From positions 1 to 7,280 of the forward strand of contig JASHYD010000214.1 in the NCBI GenBank assembly GCA_030043175.1: a DNA stretch of 7,280 bases. The letters run 5' to 3'. Below, piece after piece: positions 5,667 through 7,280 of this stretch. A model generated the notes under the pieces. The model was not told where the DNA came from. It did not search any database and saw nothing but the letters and a program-made list of their open reading frames with translations. Position 1 is the first letter of the stretch, and each line of letters starts with the position of its first letter. Both the position numbers and the translations under genes were made by a program. The stretch is from Xanthobacteraceae bacterium (GTDB lineage: Bacteria > Pseudomonadota > Alphaproteobacteria > Rhizobiales > Xanthobacteraceae).

Positions 5667-6401
5667 TGTCGCGTCTCCCTCATCAGGTTTAGCGGCGGAT
5701 GACGATCGATTAGCGTTTGCTGGAGATTGGGTCGTCGCATTGCCTTCTCCAAGGCTGCGTCGACCGTTGCCCACGAAGAGCATGATTACAGCATGGATTT
5801 GCGTGTTGCGAAATGGGGTCGTGACCATTCCAGAATAGACCCATATCCCGTGGGTCGTGCCAATGTACGATCGGTGATTTGAGGGGTAGCGTTTCGCGAT
5901 TGCGCTTATCCGGCGCAGGAACTGTCGCAGCAGCACGAGTTTCGGTGTGCGCCCTCCCGATGACTATCGCCGTTTCCTGGTCACGCGAGGCCGCACGAGT
6001 GAGTTCCTTCCCCGCGCCACCTCCTACGTACAATTGGTCCCATAGAGGATGTCATTCCGGTCAACGAAGCCGGGGACATGGGGACATTTCAGAGGCGCTT
6101 CCCTGGTGCACTCGTATGGCAGCGATGGAAGCCGAGAAATACTCGCTTACAACTTTCGCCAGGGCCAAAACCCCTTGGCGCGGCTCGACGTCGGCCGCCG
6201 TCGCGACCACGTTGCAGCACGTCCGGTGTACCCCACATTGCTGCCGGCCTGTCGCGTCGCGCCAGCTCAGCAGCCTTGGGCCACGAAGAGACATCGGCCG
6301 TGGGCGTAAATCACCCGGGCGACCCGGTTTCCCTCTCGATAGGGACCGCAGTGAGCTCCCTGAGCTATCCGAGGGGGTCTGACATACGAGGCGGCGGGAG
6401 T
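5667..6401. other. Gene-free region upstream of the P460 gene
   Basis: I see no supported gene on either strand. The P460 promoter should lie in the left part. On the minus strand, TGCTGTAAT at about 5798-5806 resembles an extended -10 element but has no clear -35. GGGGACA occurs twice in tandem with one base between (6072-6078 and 6080-6086). Open frames on the plus strand (for example 6049-6309) lack family resemblance and a properly spaced ribosome-binding site. Confidence 0.5.
5675..5680 (-). promoter_or_regulatory. Shine-Dalgarno of the P460 gene
   Basis: AGGGAG on the minus strand lies 8 bases before the ATG at 5666-5664. It decides the start against longer in-frame alternatives reaching to 5936, which would hide the signal peptide inside the protein. 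Confidence 0.75.
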
Positions 6402-6722
6402 TCATGGCTGGGCTTGCGGCAGCAGCGTGGCTAGTGGTAGCGTGGGGGCAGGGAGCTCGTCGATCGTGCACTCGCAAAGTTTTTTTCGCCAGCACGCGCT
6501 GCACCGTGACATCGACCGCGACCGCCGGCAAGCCGATGCCGCGGTTGAGCACTGCCTCGGCGGCCTGCGCACGGCGCCGGGCAGCTTGGCGTTGCGCATC
6601 ATCTTCACGAGGGTTTCGAGCGCCTCTTGGCTGAAACTGCGCGCGAGCTTGCACACCTCATTTGCAGTCGGCACGGCAACATCGCGGCGCGGTCGACCGG
6701 ACCGCCCCTGTTCCCGATCTGA
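6402..6722 (-). pseudogene. Frameshifted remnant of a small phage-associated gene
   Basis: Three pieces on the minus strand join into one recognisable protein only if two frameshifts are corrected. Piece 1 (about 6722-6575) reads SDREQGRSGRPRRDVAVP, then EVCKLARSFSQEALETLVKM and MRNAKLPGA. Piece 2 (about 6575-6490, other frame) reads RAQAAEAVLNRGIGLPAVAV, then DVTVQRVLAKK. Piece 3 (from a T7 run at 6480-6486) returns to the first frame with CTIDELPA and ends at 6402. The order GRPRRD, LAR..S.EALETLV.MMR, AAEAVLNRGIGLP matches a small family with GRPK, LAR..T.EALETL..IM and AA.AILDRG.GRP motifs that sits in prophage and terminase-adjacent regions of rhizobia. No ATG start is found: the frame is open further upstream, and the only nearby start, GTG at 6674, cuts into the conserved part. 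The exact role of the intact family is unknown; it is probably a phage or packaging accessory. Confidence 0.55.
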
Positions 6723-7020
6723 AAACTCGTTGATGTCAGGTGTCTCGGCACGCCCGCACTTTACGCCGATAAAATGCCGTTTTCCACATCGCGAGAGGGC
6801 TGCAGGTCCGTCCCCGCTACCTTATGAGCCGCGATCGACAGCGCCCCAGCGCCCTACCGCGCGAGCGGTTTAGTTCAGTGACCCGAAGCAGCCGTCGCCG
6901 TTTGCAGAATAAACCTTGTTTGATGAGGCGCCGCAAGAAAACGTGAATGCCCGCGGCGAGCGCGGGCATGACGCTGGTTAGGCCTGTAGGGTGAGGCTCG
7001 GTCGGGCAGCCCCGGTCCAC
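6723..7020. other. Gene-free stretch with REP element
   Basis: No gene is supported. The minus-strand open frame here (6817-7020) is the well-known spurious translation of a REP palindrome (VMPALAAGIHVF). Apart from the REP element at 6947-6969, I see nothing structured. Confidence 0.5.
6947..6969. repeat. REP-type extragenic palindrome
   Basis: The perfect 9-base stem ATGCCCGCG (6947-6955) and CGCGGGCAT (6961-6969) closes a 5-base loop, GCGAG. The flanks CGTGA and GACG extend the pairing imperfectly. Sequences of the type GTCATGCCCG...CGGGCAT are abundant extragenic repeats in Bradyrhizobium and related alphaproteobacteria. It lies about 50 bases downstream of the stop of the right-edge gene and could help end that transcript or protect its 3' end, although no T-run follows. 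Confidence 0.75.
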
Positions 7021-7280
7021 TTACCTGACCTCGATCGTGTAGTGGCGCTTGCTCAAGGTGCCCGTTGCGAAAATTGCATCGAAATTCGCCGAGTCGGGGC
7101 CGGCGTAGCCGGGCTCCGGCTTGTAGATGATCGCAACCCCGTCCGACCGCCGCTTATTGCACTCGGCGCGCAAGTTGTCGGCCGGGAAATTGGTAAATCC
7201 GGTGCTGTTCTCGATCGTGATCGTGCCATGCTTCGGCTGCTCGACAATGCGTACCGCGGCGTAGCCGATCGAAGTGCAAT
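7021..7280 (-). CDS. Hypothetical protein, C-terminal 85 residues (5' truncated by window edge), probably exported
   Basis: The minus-strand frame enters at 7280 (first full codon 7278-7276) and ends at the TAA at 7023-7021. It reads CTSIGYAAVRIVEQPKHGTI, a segment with TGFTNFPADN, RAECNKRRSDGVAIIYKPEP, GYAGPDSANFDAIF and finally SKRHYTIEVR. The succession RIVEQPKHGTITI, then IYKPEPGYAGPDSANF, then HYTIEV is that of a bacterial Ig-like (cadherin-like) beta-sandwich, where a GYxGxDSF motif is typical. The two cysteines could form a disulphide bond, which fits an exported protein, although the N-terminus with any signal peptide is outside the window. Similar short proteins occur in Bradyrhizobium without a known function. 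A role in adhesion or surface binding would be a guess. A REP palindrome lies downstream of its stop. Confidence 0.72.
   Translation of the reverse strand, partial: CTSIGYAAVRIVEQPKHGTITIENSTGFTNFPADNLRAECNKRRSDGVAIIYKPEPGYAGPDSANFDAIFATGTLSKRHYTIEVR

Noticed and set aside
5667..5936. 90-residue N-terminal extension of the P460 protein in the same frame
   Set aside because: It would bury the signal peptide inside the protein, has no family resemblance, and a well-placed AGGGAG points to the ATG at 5666.
6049..6309. Plus-strand open frame of 86 residues with AGAGG directly before the ATG
   Set aside because: There is no spacing between the purine tract and ATG, no domain, and mixed codon use; it is more likely chance.
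6817..7020. Minus-strand open frame of 67 residues containing VMPALAAGIHVF
   Set aside because: This is the familiar spurious translation of a REP palindrome, with no start signal.

Overview
The window looks like chromosomal DNA of a GC-rich alphaproteobacterium, most likely Bradyrhizobium or a close relative (Nitrobacteraceae). This is inferred from the REP-type palindrome near the right end, from the style of the small and secreted proteins, and from a P460-type cytochrome resembling those I know from that group. No rRNA, tRNA, CRISPR array or intact insertion sequence is visible. Coding density is low: about half the window is gene-free or decayed, which fits an accessory region.

Left edge (1-421, minus): the N-terminal 140 residues of an exported protein of unknown function run off the window. 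About 1 kb without a gene follows (422-1454). It holds a dense run of inverted repeats (649-795), a second GC-rich hairpin (864-897), slippery C11 and A7 tracts and a poorly spaced promoter-like element.

Centre (1455-4106, plus): the most interesting part. A 339-residue protein has the architecture of a polymorphic toxin: a helical N-terminus, a hydrophobic pre-toxin-like segment, a seven-residue-repeat linker, and a C-terminal domain with a D...ExK...Q signature of PD-(D/E)xK nucleases. It is followed after 17 bases by a 179-residue soluble protein that is probably its immunity partner. Next come a ribbon-helix-helix protein with an unusual C-terminal extension, preceded by a GTTAC-N3-GTAAC dyad, and an 89-residue protein of a small family common in rhizobia.

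Right part (4107-7280, minus): about 1 kb with no intact gene, apart from a possible decayed ORF; an exported cytochrome P460-family protein (5109-5666) with an unusual CxxxCH haem motif; another gene-poor stretch; a frameshifted remnant of a small phage-associated gene (about 6402-6722); a REP palindrome; and the C-terminal 85 residues of a second probably exported hypothetical protein entering from the right edge.

The only pair that clearly works together is the toxin and its putative immunity protein. The other genes look like independent accessory or housekeeping-periphery genes. All homology statements are from memory of the families, since no searches were run.
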